Below the pieces are notes generated by a model. The model saw nothing but the letters and a program-made list of their open reading frames with translations. It ran no database searches and was not told the DNA's origin. A program made the position numbers and the translations under genes. Positions 25,717 to 34,577 of a stretch of DNA of 64,000 nt are shown here, piece by piece (position 1 is the first letter of the stretch; every line of letters starts with the position of its first letter). The DNA is from Elusimicrobiales bacterium (lineage in GTDB: Bacteria > Elusimicrobiota > Elusimicrobia > Elusimicrobiales > Elusimicrobiaceae). The stretch spans positions 1 to 64,000 of the forward strand of contig JBAZJT010000005.1 of NCBI GenBank assembly GCA_041651175.1, in the 5' to 3' direction.

Positions 25717-28194
25717 ATGAAAAAGACGATGACATTTGCCTGCGCGCTACTTTTTTCGGGAACGGCGGCTTTTGCCGATTCCGTTCTTTACACAACGGAT
25801 TCGGCAACCTATGCCATACCGTATTATATCAGCGCAACGACAGTAACCGCGTCCAATATGTATTTCAGCAGCGCCAAAATAGGCATAGGCATCTCCTCGC
25901 CGTCGGAGCGGTTGGAGGTTTCCGGCAATATCAAGGCGGCTTATGGCGTTATAGCGTCTACAGCGGTTTTCAGCGGAGCGGTTAGTGTCGGCTCCATCAA
26001 CGCGGCAGGCGGGGAGGCGGGCGGCGACCTTGCCGGCACATACCCCAATCCGGCTGTCGCTCCGGCGGTTTATTCCAGCGCCCACACCTGGGGCGCGGCG
26101 CAGACTTTTATAAACCCGATAGCCGGAAATGTAACCGGCAACGCGGAGACGGTAACGAATGGAATCTACACAACAACAACGGCGGGAGGGGATTTGTCCG
26201 GGACGTATCCTAATCCGGCGTTGGCGGCGACGCAGACCGGCGCGCATACGTGGAGCGGGCAGCAAACTTTTGCAGGGCCGGGGCTGTCTGTAACTTACGG
26301 TATTTCCGCCAGCACTGCCGAGTTTAGAGGAGGAATTACTTCCATAGATCCCGATTACGCCGGAGGTTTTCCGGGCGGAATGGGTAGGGGATTAAATTAC
26401 CAGATTTTTGGAGTTGGACATGGCTATTATTCATACCCGCACCCGATACCCGGCTACGGCGTGGTAGGATGGGCGGATGCGGATACGGGGATATCGGCTG
26501 TCGGAGTTTACGGAAAAGCCTCCTCAACTGATGCGACAGGAGTGGTGGGATATGCAAGCGGATCTGGTGTCGTTACGGGCGTGTATGGCTCGGCTTCCGG
26601 CGGCACATCAAACCGCGCCGGGTATTTTGACGGAGATGTGGTTTCCACCGGCGTTGTTACAGCGGCTTCGTTTTCCGGTTCCGGCTCGTCCCTGACCGGC
26701 GTAATGCTGTCCGGCGCGTCCGCAGGGGGGGATTTAACCGGGACGTATCCGAACCCCGCGCTGTCCGCCACGCAAGGCGGGGCGCACACATGGAGCGCGA
26801 CGCAGACGTTTTCCACTTCTGCTGACATGCAGGGCAATGTCAGCATAGCCACGACCACACTGAACAGCAACTATAGCCTGCTTGTGGGCGGGAATACCAA
26901 CCGCAATACCCCGATGCTTTTGATTCAACCCTATGGCACTGGGGATGGGGGAGGAAGTATTGACGCCGGTCTTTTAATTGATTTCCCGCACTCGAATGGC
27001 TCAAACAGTCTGCTGAATGTGAAAAAGACGAACTCTTCTTTATTCATCGTCCGAGACAATGGCAATGTCGGTATTGGCACGGCAAACCCGTCATTTCAGC
27101 TTGAAACCTGGAAATTCTCAGGCTCATACTGGGCCGGGTTTGCGTTTGACTCCCTGACGCAAACCATAGGCACAAAATACGGAGATAGCGGGAATCTCAA
27201 CTTAACCGCCGGTTCACCGGCAGACAATCATGGCGGCGGCGTATTCCTCGGAGGATCGTCAAGGGGCGATAACGCCAGAAATGCGGTTATATTCACAATC
27301 AACAATACGGGGTATATGAGAATTGACGGAGATTACAGCGGCCACACGCTGGGCAATGTGGGCATAGGAACAATCAACCCCTCGCAGAAACTCTATGTGT
27401 ATAACGGGAATATTGCCACCAACTACGGCATAATTGCCGCAACGGCCACATTTTCCGCGATATCCTCAACAACCGTAAACGGCACTGTAACCATCGCCAG
27501 CCAATCCGAAAATGACAAGAAAAGCCTTCAACTGCTTATGTACGGGAAGGGGCAAAATTGGGTGCACTTTGAGAATAATTATTACGGCGGCTCATGGGTC
27601 GCCACGGACACGGCAAAAGGCTTGAGTTTCCAAATGGGCGACACCAGCACCTGGCACATTTGGAATTCCAGAAACGGCGGCGACTGGGGAGGGATTTTGC
27701 ATATTTCGTCCAGCGCCACCACCTCAGCGGATACCAAGGATGTGGCAAAGTTTTATAGCACAGGGGCGTTTGCCTTGCCTAAACTGCCCAGTTGTTCTCT
27801 TGGAATCCAGACGGATGCCAGCGGGATTTTTTCATGCATAACTTCATCCGAGAAAATGAAAGTCAAGGAAGGCGAAATCTACGGCGATATCTGGGCGGTC
27901 ATAAACGGGCTGGCGCCGAAAACATACCGCTGGAAAGCGCCGCCTCCGCCGCCGGACGAGAAAACGCCGAAGGGCTTTGAACCGGACACCAATATCCATG
28001 CCGGGTTTTTCGCCGAGGAGGTGAAGGCGGTTTACCCCGAAGCGGTATCCTCCGCCGGAACAGATTACGACGGCAAGCCGATTGTGGGAGTGGACCCCAA
28101 TGCCATGAACGCGCTTTGGGCCAAGGCGTTCCAGGATTTGAAAGCGAAGTATGACGCGCTTGAAAAGCGTGTCCAGATGCTGGAAAAAAAGTGA
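25717..28194 (+). CDS. Secreted fibre-like protein with C-terminal S74 chaperone-of-endosialidase domain, 825 aa
   Basis: A signal peptide (1-20) precedes a long beta-rich fibre. GGDL(A/S/T)GTYPNP occurs three times (about residues 105, 155 and 340), each followed by AHTWSxxQTF; such repeats are common in phage and bacterial tail-fibre proteins. 'GIGIxxPSerLeV' and 'NVGIGTxNPSQKLYV' repeats follow. The last 115 residues, from SSEKMKVKEGEIYG to the coiled coil YDALEKRVQMLEKK, fit the peptidase S74 intramolecular chaperone, which drives trimer assembly and cleaves itself off. GAGGAG lies upstream. It probably forms a trimeric surface fibre; it lies 10 bp after the 1598-aa gene. Confidence 0.85.
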   Translation: MKKTMTFACALLFSGTAAFADSVLYTTDSATYAIPYYISATTVTASNMYFSSAKIGIGISSPSERLEVSGNIKAAYGVIASTAVFSGAVSVGSINAAGGEAGGDLAGTYPNPAVAPAVYSSAHTWGAAQTFINPIAGNVTGNAETVTNGIYTTTTAGGDLSGTYPNPALAATQTGAHTWSGQQTFAGPGLSVTYGISASTAEFRGGITSIDPDYAGGFPGGMGRGLNYQIFGVGHGYYSYPHPIPGYGVVGWADADTGISAVGVYGKASSTDATGVVGYASGSGVVTGVYGSASGGTSNRAGYFDGDVVSTGVVTAASFSGSGSSLTGVMLSGASAGGDLTGTYPNPALSATQGGAHTWSATQTFSTSADMQGNVSIATTTLNSNYSLLVGGNTNRNTPMLLIQPYGTGDGGGSIDAGLLIDFPHSNGSNSLLNVKKTNSSLFIVRDNGNVGIGTANPSFQLETWKFSGSYWAGFAFDSLTQTIGTKYGDSGNLNLTAGSPADNHGGGVFLGGSSRGDNARNAVIFTINNTGYMRIDGDYSGHTLGNVGIGTINPSQKLYVYNGNIATNYGIIAATATFSAISSTTVNGTVTIASQSENDKKSLQLLMYGKGQNWVHFENNYYGGSWVATDTAKGLSFQMGDTSTWHIWNSRNGGDWGGILHISSSATTSADTKDVAKFYSTGAFALPKLPSCSLGIQTDASGIFSCITSSEKMKVKEGEIYGDIWAVINGLAPKTYRWKAPPPPPDEKTPKGFEPDTNIHAGFFAEEVKAVYPEAVSSAGTDYDGKPIVGVDPNAMNALWAKAFQDLKAKYDALEKRVQMLEKK

Positions 28195-28473
28195 TATTTT
28201 TTTCGAAAAATTGGCCTGTTGAACTCTTTCGGACAATCAAACATCGCCAGCAAATCCTCCGCGCAGCGCTTCACGCATTCCACGGCACGCGGGCTTATGC
28301 ACCGCCGTGCGCCGCTCCACTTGCGCGATGCTTTGAGTGACTCAACGTGGCCGCCGTTCCCGTATTACCGGCCTGCGGGAGAATCGGCCTTGTGTTTGAG
28401 TGTCTTGCCCGCAATACAACAGAGGTTTGTGGAGCGCCTATGAAAAAATGGGCCAGGTCGTGACGGAAAACTG
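28195..28473. other. Gene-free stretch downstream of the S74 gene
   Basis: No open frame with protein-like composition and no T-rich terminator hairpin. A 13-bp palindrome (TTGAGT, G, ACTCAA) lies at 28333-28345. On the minus strand about 30 codons near 28200-28300 (including VECVKRCAEDLLAMFDCPKEF) look protein-like but lack a start and run into the S74 gene, so they may be a gene remnant. Confidence 0.4.
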
Positions 28474-28502
28474 TTGAAATTGATTTTTTTTTTTTGTATT
28501 TT
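28474..28502 (+). promoter_or_regulatory. Promoter of the DksA-like operon
   Basis: TTGAAA (28474-28479), a 17-base spacer containing a run of twelve T, then TATTTT (28497-28502). It lies 45 bases before the chosen ATG. Confidence 0.5.
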
Positions 28503-28547
28503 TACCAAATGTGCCGCTGGACGCAACCGGCGGAGAAAGGGGTACTT

Positions 28548-29033
28548 ATGTCAAGCAAACCCGTAAGAAAGACCAAAGCCAGACAGCCGGAAAAGCCGGC
28601 CGCCCGCATCGCGAGACCGGAAAGCCGGACGGTTTCCGCCGTAAAACCGCGCGAGGACGACGCGCGCCTGTCCGCGCAGGAGGTAAAGGCCATAAAAGCC
28701 TATCTCCAGACCACGCGCGACGAAGTGCTGCGCCGCCTGCAGGAAAAGAAAAGCCTGGACATGCCGGAAGCAGAAGTGGGCGACCCGATAGACCAGGCAT
28801 CTCAAAGCCTTGACAAGGAAGTCCTCTTCGAGGTGACAGACAAGGACCAGCTCACGCTGGAACAGATAGAAAGCGCCCTGCGCCGCATAGAGAAAAACGT
28901 CTACGGCATGTGCGAAAGCTGCCGCTGCATCATCCCGCGGAAACGTCTCAAGGCGCTGCCTTTCGCGCGTTACTGCATACACTGCCAGAGTTCAAACGAG
29001 TCCTCCTCAATAGGCATGCCGACGCCGGAATGA
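28548..29033 (+). CDS. DksA/TraR-family zinc-finger protein
   Basis: 161 aa. A basic, proline-rich N-terminal tail (1-50) precedes a coiled-coil hairpin whose tip reads DPIDQASQSLDKE, the region that in DksA enters the RNA polymerase secondary channel. A four-cysteine finger follows: CESCRCIIPRKRLKALPFARYCIHC. Such proteins modulate transcription initiation, often with ppGpp. The ATG at 28548 was preferred over an in-frame upstream start because GGAGAAAGG lies just before it. The basic tail is longer than in classical DksA. The stop overlaps the next gene (ATGA). Confidence 0.88.
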   Translation: MSSKPVRKTKARQPEKPAARIARPESRTVSAVKPREDDARLSAQEVKAIKAYLQTTRDEVLRRLQEKKSLDMPEAEVGDPIDQASQSLDKEVLFEVTDKDQLTLEQIESALRRIEKNVYGMCESCRCIIPRKRLKALPFARYCIHCQSSNESSSIGMPTPE

Positions 29034-29593
29034 AAGCCGTCCTTGTCAACGGCTCGCACAGAACGGCGGGAAATACCGCCGTTCTGCTTGCGGTCATGGG
29101 CAAAGAGCTTTCCGCGCGCGGCGCGCGCACGGAAACCGTTTCACTGGCGCGTCTGGATATCGGGCATTGCCGGGCATGCGACAGGTGCAGGGGCAAATCC
29201 GCCTGCATCGTAAAAGACGACTTCAACGCACTACTCCGCAAAATCCTCGCCGCAGACACTCTGATTCTGGGCAGCCCGGTGTATGCCGGGATGCCGTCGT
29301 CAAGAATGACGGCTTTTTTGCAGCGGCTTGCATACCTGGCGATAAACAACGGGCATCTCCTGAAAAACAAAGTCGGCGGGGCTGTCGTCGTGGCGGGCGA
29401 AGCCGGACATTTGACCGCGCTGAACTCCCTGATTGACTTTTTCCTGGTCAACGAAATGATTGTCCCCGGCTCGCGCTACTGGCCTGTAGGCACGGCCACG
29501 GACAAAGGAAACGTGGCAAAAGATGTTTCCGCGCTGGAAAATATACGGCATCTGGCCGGGAATATAGCCGCCCTCGGAGACGACAAACAATGA
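29030..29593 (+). CDS. NADPH-dependent FMN reductase / flavodoxin-fold protein
   Basis: 187 aa of the IsdB-like flavodoxin fold: VLVNGSHRTAGNTAVLL binds the FMN phosphate and LILGSPVYAGMPSSRMTAFLQR the isoalloxazine ring. HCRACDRCRGKSACIVKDDF carries four cysteines, a motif seen in iron-sulfur flavoproteins and related reductases. The ATG overlaps the stop of the DksA-like gene; the longer open frame inside that gene was rejected. It probably transfers electrons to small substrates. Confidence 0.87.
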   Translation: MKAVLVNGSHRTAGNTAVLLAVMGKELSARGARTETVSLARLDIGHCRACDRCRGKSACIVKDDFNALLRKILAADTLILGSPVYAGMPSSRMTAFLQRLAYLAINNGHLLKNKVGGAVVVAGEAGHLTALNSLIDFFLVNEMIVPGSRYWPVGTATDKGNVAKDVSALENIRHLAGNIAALGDDKQ

Positions 29594-29877
29594 AAGCCGG
29601 AGACAGGTATTTTGTGCGCATAGACAGGAAAACCGGCGGGCACAAGGTTGACGCCAAAACCCTGTCCGCGCATATGGAACACATCAGGAAATTCGCGGCG
29701 CAAGCGGAGCTTTACGGGGGCGGTTTTGCCGGCATTCCCGGCGGGATGCTGATTTTCAGGGCGGACAGCTTCGCTGCGGCGGTTTCCTTCTGCAAAAACG
29801 ACCCGGTTATATCCGGCGGATTCTACAGATATGAACTTCTGGAGTGGGAGTTGCTGGTAGCGCCCGCAGAGCGCTGA
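29590..29877 (+). CDS. YCII-related small protein, 95 aa
   Basis: A ferredoxin-like fold of the YCII type: MKAGDRYFVRIDRKTG, then HMEHIRKFAAQAELYGGG, FAGIPGGMLIFRADSFAAAVSFCKNDPVISGGFYRYELLEW. The pattern of an N-terminal strand, 'H..hi..l...g.l...Gp', and 'DPf...glf..yei..w' is kept. The function of the family is poorly known. It overlaps the flavin reductase gene by four bases. Confidence 0.75.
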   Translation: MKAGDRYFVRIDRKTGGHKVDAKTLSAHMEHIRKFAAQAELYGGGFAGIPGGMLIFRADSFAAAVSFCKNDPVISGGFYRYELLEWELLVAPAER

Positions 29878-29883
29878 CAACCG

Positions 29884-30813
29884 TCAGGGGCCTTCGCGCA
29901 CCAGGCGGGTTTTTCTTCTGTCCTTGGCTTTTACGCTGAAACGGTACCCGTCGGGACGGATGGCCACCACAAAATCCCCCTGGTCCGAGAGGAAAACATC
30001 CAGCAGCCTTTGCTGGAAAGTCTGCGTATTGCCGCTAAGCGCTGCGATACGAGACATGTCGTCTGTGTATTGCCCGTACCGGTGCCGGTGCACCTCCTCC
30101 AGATAGGCCAGAGTGCCAAGCTCCCGCCGGGCCGCGTTGACGCGCCTTATATCATCAGGAGTGGGCTTGAGGAAAGAGCCGTACAGAAAAGACGCCGCCA
30201 GCAGCCCGAACACACCCCATGCCGCGGAAAATATGAAACCGTTCGCAAATTCAGTTTTTTCGCGGACGCGGACGACGCGGCTTGCGGCCAGGCAATCATG
30301 CAGCGCCTTCTTTTCCGGCGAGACGAATATGGACAGATAGCCCAGGAAAAGCACCGCGTTGCTGGCGAAATATCCGATGGTCCTGACAAAAGACCGCCAC
30401 AGCGGCAACGGGGAAACCCCGTCCGCCGCGCGCACGCGGATGCCCAGTATCAGCTTGCCCAGGGTGGCCCGTCCGCCGGCGGAAAGAACGGTTACATATG
30501 CAACATACACCACCATCCATACGAGTTTGCAAATCAGCTCTGTCAATGCAAAGGGCGTCATTTGCGATACCCATCCGCATTTGCACACAGACGCCACCCA
30601 TAGCGGCGAGAAAAGCATGCCGTTTCTGCCCATCATGAAAACCGTGCCGTAAGTGAAAAACAGAAACGGCACGGCGTCTATGGCATAAGCCAGAAATCTT
30701 TCCGAAAACGCGGCATACCGCAGGGATTGCGTTTTTGGCTGTTCCGGCGCCGACATACGGGGGATATTGTCTTCCTGACGGACAATATCCTGCTGGCTGG
30801 TATTGTCTTCCAT
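29884..30813 (-). CDS. RDD-family membrane protein, 309 aa
   Basis: The RDD domain starts at RYAAFSERFLAYAIDAVPFLFF (first conserved Arg and Asp) and continues with GGRATLGKLILGIRVRAADG, the second signature with its Asp replaced by Ala, and a further segment ending in LHDCLAASRVV. Three to four membrane helices are followed by another helix near 200 and a soluble tail of about 90 residues with 'Rel.tlayLEEVHRHRYGQYTDDMSRIAAL', similar to pilin-like or periplasmic extensions. RDD proteins are linked to ion transport. It is monocistronic. Confidence 0.8.
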   Translation of the reverse strand: MEDNTSQQDIVRQEDNIPRMSAPEQPKTQSLRYAAFSERFLAYAIDAVPFLFFTYGTVFMMGRNGMLFSPLWVASVCKCGWVSQMTPFALTELICKLVWMVVYVAYVTVLSAGGRATLGKLILGIRVRAADGVSPLPLWRSFVRTIGYFASNAVLFLGYLSIFVSPEKKALHDCLAASRVVRVREKTEFANGFIFSAAWGVFGLLAASFLYGSFLKPTPDDIRRVNAARRELGTLAYLEEVHRHRYGQYTDDMSRIAALSGNTQTFQQRLLDVFLSDQGDFVVAIRPDGYRFSVKAKDRRKTRLVREGP

Positions 30814-30821
30814 CGCTTTAA

Positions 30822-30827
30822 ATTATA
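30822..30827 (-). promoter_or_regulatory. Extended -10 box of the RDD gene
   Basis: TTTGC followed by TATAAT on the minus strand, eight bases before the ATG; no Shine-Dalgarno. Confidence 0.5.
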
Positions 30828-31001
30828 GCAAACTTTCGTTGAACACGCGGCGGAAAAATGCTAGTTTTTGTTCATGGCAGAATGTCCGCGCCGCTGTCCT
30901 GCTCTCCGGCGGAGAGTTTGTGTTTTCCGGCGCGTTCGGAACGTTTCCCGCCGCCACGGAGCGCGGCCTGCCGTTGAAATCTCGCATATGGGAGACAGCA
31001 T

Positions 31002-31679
31002 ATGAAGTGGCTTATTCTGACCGTCGTTTTTATCGCCGGCTCGCTTTTTCTGGCAGTCAAGCACCGTCTGGTGTCCAAGAAATCGCTGCCGCCGGCCGTA
31101 GCCAGCGTCATAGACACCGCCACCGCAGCCACCGACGCCATCAAGCAGGAAGTCCTGCCGGAGCGAGACCCCAACCGGGCCACCAACCTCACCGTCAGCG
31201 CCGAGGCGCGCCAGCGGCTCTACCGTCTTGTGGACGACCCGAGCGACAAAGTCCGCTGGAGTTCGGTGGAACTGCTGTACCGCATAGGCGACACAAATAT
31301 AGAGCCCGTCGTCAAGCACCGCCTCTCAAAAGAAACGGAAGTATGGGTAAAGCGCAACATAGTGGCGATGCTGGCCACCAACAAGGACAGGGAAAACATG
31401 AGGCTGCTGGCTGTGGCGCTCAGTGATTACGAGGACGATGTCCGCCTGGAGGCCGTCAACTCTCTGGCCAGTTACAACTGCATGGAGGTAGTGCCGGCTC
31501 TTGAAAAAGCGATAGGCGACACCAATAACGACGTCAAACTGCGCGCTATAGAGGCCATAAGAGACATCAACGCCCGGCTGGAGCAGCACAAACGCGCGCT
31601 GGAAGAGGAAATGGCCGCAAAAGCGGCCGCTGCCGCCGCATCTAAAGCCGCCGCCGCCACGCGGCCCCCGGCGCCGTAG
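31002..31679 (+). CDS. HEAT-repeat protein with N-terminal membrane anchor, 225 aa
   Basis: A hydrophobic N-terminal segment (about 3-20) anchors or exports a soluble part with two-helix repeats: LVDDPSDKVRWSSVELLYRIGD, LSKETEVWVKRNIVAMLATNKD, LSDYEDDVRLEAVNSLASYN and IGDTNNDVKLRAIEAIRDIN. These are HEAT repeats of about 30 residues, used for protein binding. The C-terminus is an Ala/Lys-rich helix. It precedes the Bat-type locus by 41 bp on the same strand and may be its first member. GGAGA lies before the ATG. Confidence 0.8.
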   Translation: MKWLILTVVFIAGSLFLAVKHRLVSKKSLPPAVASVIDTATAATDAIKQEVLPERDPNRATNLTVSAEARQRLYRLVDDPSDKVRWSSVELLYRIGDTNIEPVVKHRLSKETEVWVKRNIVAMLATNKDRENMRLLAVALSDYEDDVRLEAVNSLASYNCMEVVPALEKAIGDTNNDVKLRAIEAIRDINARLEQHKRALEEEMAAKAAAAAASKAAAATRPPAP

Positions 31680-31719
31680 GATTTACCGGCCCGCAAAGAT
31701 TGCGTCAAGGAGAAATGCC

Positions 31720-32706
31720 ATGCAGGATATCCGCTCGCTCAACAAAAAAGTCCAGCAGGAAAGCCTTTTCCTCTCCGACCTGCGGCGCGAAATAGGCCGC
31801 GTCATCGTCGGGCAGGAGGAGCTGGTGGACAAAATGCTCGTCGCCCTGCTGGCGGACGGGCACATACTTATAGAAGGTGTGCCCGGCCTTGCCAAAACGC
31901 TTGCCGTTAAAACACTGGCGGAAGCGGTGTCCTCCGCGTTCCAGCGCATACAGTTCACGCCCGACCTGCTGCCCGCGGACATAACGGGCACGCTCATATT
32001 CAACCCCAAGGACGGAACATTCATCCCCAAAAAGGGGCCGGTGTTTTCCAACCTCGTGCTGGCCGATGAAATCAACCGCGCGCCCGCAAAAGTGCAAAGC
32101 GCGCTGCTGGAAGCCATGCAGGAGCGCCAGGTTACAATCGGCGAGCGGACCTATCCGCTGCCGCAGCTTTTCATGGTGCTGGCCACGCAGAACCCGATAG
32201 AGCAGGAAGGGACCTACCCGCTGCCCGAGGCGCAGGTGGACCGCTTCATGCTCAAGCTGCTGGTCAGCTACCCCGAAAAAAACGAGGAACGCGAGATACT
32301 GGAACGCATGGCCGCGCAGATAAAACCGGCAGTCGCCTCCAAAATTCCCATGGAAATGGTGCTGGCCGCTCGGGAAACGGCGGATTCGGTTTACATAGAC
32401 GACAAAATCAAGGGCTATATCATAGACCTGATTTTCGCCACGCGCAAGCCGCAGGATTACAGGCTGAACCAGCTTTCCGGCTGGATTTCCTACGGCGCCA
32501 GCCCGCGCGCCACCATTTACCTGGCCCAGGCGGCGAAGGCGTACGCTTTTCTTAACGGCAGGGGTTTTGTCTCGCCGGAGGATGTGAAAGCCATAGGCTT
32601 CGACGTGCTGCGCCACCGCGTGCTGCTCACCTACGAGGCCGAGGCGGAAAACGTCACCAGCGAGAAAATCATCGGCATGATTTTTGAGACGGTGGAAGTC
32701 CCGTGA
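31720..32706 (+). CDS. MoxR-family AAA+ ATPase
   Basis: 328 aa. Walker A lies in EGVPGLAKTLAVKTLAEAV, Walker B in LVLADEINRAPAKVQSALLEAMQE, and sensor 1 in FMVLATQNPIEQEGTYPLPEAQ, the signature of the MoxR branch. MoxR ATPases act as chaperones for partner complexes with VWA domains, which are encoded downstream here. AAGGAGA precedes the ATG, and the gene overlaps the DUF58 gene by four bases. Confidence 0.95.
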   Translation: MQDIRSLNKKVQQESLFLSDLRREIGRVIVGQEELVDKMLVALLADGHILIEGVPGLAKTLAVKTLAEAVSSAFQRIQFTPDLLPADITGTLIFNPKDGTFIPKKGPVFSNLVLADEINRAPAKVQSALLEAMQERQVTIGERTYPLPQLFMVLATQNPIEQEGTYPLPEAQVDRFMLKLLVSYPEKNEEREILERMAAQIKPAVASKIPMEMVLAARETADSVYIDDKIKGYIIDLIFATRKPQDYRLNQLSGWISYGASPRATIYLAQAAKAYAFLNGRGFVSPEDVKAIGFDVLRHRVLLTYEAEAENVTSEKIIGMIFETVEVP

Positions 32707-33605
32707 GCCAGACGGGCCAGTTGCTTACATCGGAGATACTCAGGCAGGTCCGCCGGATAGAGATACGCACCGGCAGGCTTGTGAGCGAGACTTTCGCCGG
32801 AGAATACCAGAGCGTGTTCAAGGGCCACGGCATAGAGTTCGCCGAGGTGCGCGAATACGCCCACGGCGACGATGTGCGCTCCATAGACTGGAACGTCACC
32901 GCCCGGCTGGGCAAACCCTTCGTGAAACGTTTCGTGGAGGAGCGCGAGCTGACGCTCATGCTGGCCTGCGACATATCAGGTTCCCAGCATTTCGGCACAA
33001 AAGACAAGTTCAAAAGCGAAATCGCGGCGGAGCTGTCGGCGCTATTCGCTTTTTCCGCGCTGCAGAACAGCGACAAAATCGGGCTGATGCTTTTCACCCG
33101 CCAGACCGAGCTTTACATCCCGCCGCGCAAGGGCAGGCGGCATGTGCTGCGGCTGATACGCGAACTGCTGGCCCATCAGCCGCGCGACAAAGGCACCGAC
33201 CTGGCCGCCGCGCTGAACTCGCTCAACCGGGTTTTCAAGAGGAGAGGGATTCTCATACTGATTTCCGATTTTATGGACTCCGGCTACGAAAAGCCTTTCT
33301 CCATAGCCGCCCGCCGGCACGACCTGATACCGGTTGTCATAGAGGACCCGCTTGAATACCGCATGCCCAGGCTGCCGGTGATACTGGATGTCGCCGACCC
33401 CGAGACGGGGGAGCGGCGCTCGCTGGATTTGTCGTCGGAGGAGCTTATAACCTCCTACCGCGACGCGCGGCGCGAGCATGTGGCCGCGTGCAAGAGGCTC
33501 TTCGCCGTCAACGGGCTGGACTATATACCGATAACCGCCGGACAATCCGCCACCGAGCCGGTGGTGCAGTTCTTCCGCAACCGCGAGAAGAAATTAAGGC
33601 GCTGA
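32703..33605 (+). CDS. DUF58 (VWA-like) protein
   Basis: 300 aa. The family signature SVFKGHGIEFAEVREYAHGDDVRSIDWNVTARLGKPFVKRFVEERELTLM spans about residues 38-86. ACDISGSQHFG replaces the DxSxS metal site of VWA domains with DISGS. DUF58 proteins are the standard partners of MoxR ATPases. The start overlaps moxR by four bases, with GTG as first codon. Confidence 0.93.
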   Translation: MSQTGQLLTSEILRQVRRIEIRTGRLVSETFAGEYQSVFKGHGIEFAEVREYAHGDDVRSIDWNVTARLGKPFVKRFVEERELTLMLACDISGSQHFGTKDKFKSEIAAELSALFAFSALQNSDKIGLMLFTRQTELYIPPRKGRRHVLRLIRELLAHQPRDKGTDLAAALNSLNRVFKRRGILILISDFMDSGYEKPFSIAARRHDLIPVVIEDPLEYRMPRLPVILDVADPETGERRSLDLSSEELITSYRDARREHVAACKRLFAVNGLDYIPITAGQSATEPVVQFFRNREKKLRR

Positions 33606-33632
33606 CAATTGCGCCGCCGGATTGCTCGTTTA

Positions 33633-33638
33633 TATAAT
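33633..33638 (+). promoter_or_regulatory. Internal TATAAT box six bases before an ATG
   Basis: TATAAT ends six bases before the ATG at 33645, in the 39-bp gap after the DUF58 gene, with no ribosome site. It may give the downstream Bat genes a separate, leaderless transcript. Confidence 0.4.
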
Positions 33639-33644
33639 GTTGCT

Positions 33645-34577
33645 ATGAAGCTTTGCCGGCTTTTATTCGCGTTCGCAACGTTGTGCGCGGCGCGCGCATT
33701 TGCGGAGGATGCCGTTTCCTTCCAAATCGCCAAGCCGGCGGAGGCGGTGCGGCTGGGCTCCGCATTCCGTATTGAGGTGGAAACCTCGTACCCGGAAAAC
33801 TTCACGCTGCATCCCGACCCGTCCACCGCGAACTCCCAAACCCTCAAGACAACCGCAATCAAACCCGGCAAGGCCGAAAAGCGCGGCGGCGCTGTCTATC
33901 AGAAATTCACCTTTGACGTCATACCCTTTGACCTGGGCATAGCCACTTTCCCGGCGGTGTCCTGGTCGCTTTCGGGAAACGGGCAATTGTCGTCCCAGCG
34001 CAGCCCGGAGCTGCCGGTGGAAGTGCTTTCCTACGCCAATAACGTAAAAGACCCCGACAAGCTGCGCGACATTCGCCCGCCCTGGAAACCGTTCAACTGG
34101 CTGTGGCTGCTGCTTCTGCTGCTTCCCGCGGGGTATTACCTGTGGCGGCGTTTGAGGCGCCGCGCGCAGGCGGAAAGCAAGGCCGGCCCGCCGCCGGATA
34201 ACCGCCCTCCCGAAGTAATAGCTTACGAGGAGCTGGACCGGCTGCTTATGGATTCGCTGTGGGAGGAGGGCAGGCACAAGCAGTTCTACGAAACGCTGGC
34301 CAATATCCTGCGCGACTACCTGGAGCGCAGGACCGGCGTCGCCGCGCGCAATTACAACACCGCGGATTTGTACCGCCGCCTCAGCAAAATAGACGCCGCC
34401 AGGCCCGCCGCGCCGGCGATACGGAAATTTTTCATTGACTGCGATTTTGTCAAATTCGCCAAGTACAAGCCGCAGGCGCACGAGAAAAACGGCGACGTGG
34501 AGCTTATACGCGCCATAATACAGCAGACCACGCCGCCGCCTCCGGTTCAAACCATGGAAAAGGAGGCCGCGCGATGA
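33645..34577 (+). CDS. Bat-locus membrane protein (DUF4381-like), 310 aa
   Basis: A signal peptide (1-19) is followed by a periplasmic beta domain (about 20-145), one membrane helix (WLWLLLLLLPAGYYLW, about 150-168) and a cytoplasmic helical part with YEELDRLLMDSLWEEGRHKQFYETLANILRDYLERRTGVAARNYNTADLYRRL. This plan matches the small protein found between DUF58 and VWA genes in Bat loci. Its C-terminal part resembles the corresponding region at the end of BatD. The ATG at 33645 gives the signal peptide; an in-frame TTG twelve codons earlier was rejected. Confidence 0.8.
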   Translation: MKLCRLLFAFATLCAARAFAEDAVSFQIAKPAEAVRLGSAFRIEVETSYPENFTLHPDPSTANSQTLKTTAIKPGKAEKRGGAVYQKFTFDVIPFDLGIATFPAVSWSLSGNGQLSSQRSPELPVEVLSYANNVKDPDKLRDIRPPWKPFNWLWLLLLLLPAGYYLWRRLRRRAQAESKAGPPPDNRPPEVIAYEELDRLLMDSLWEEGRHKQFYETLANILRDYLERRTGVAARNYNTADLYRRLSKIDAARPAAPAIRKFFIDCDFVKFAKYKPQAHEKNGDVELIRAIIQQTTPPPPVQTMEKEAAR

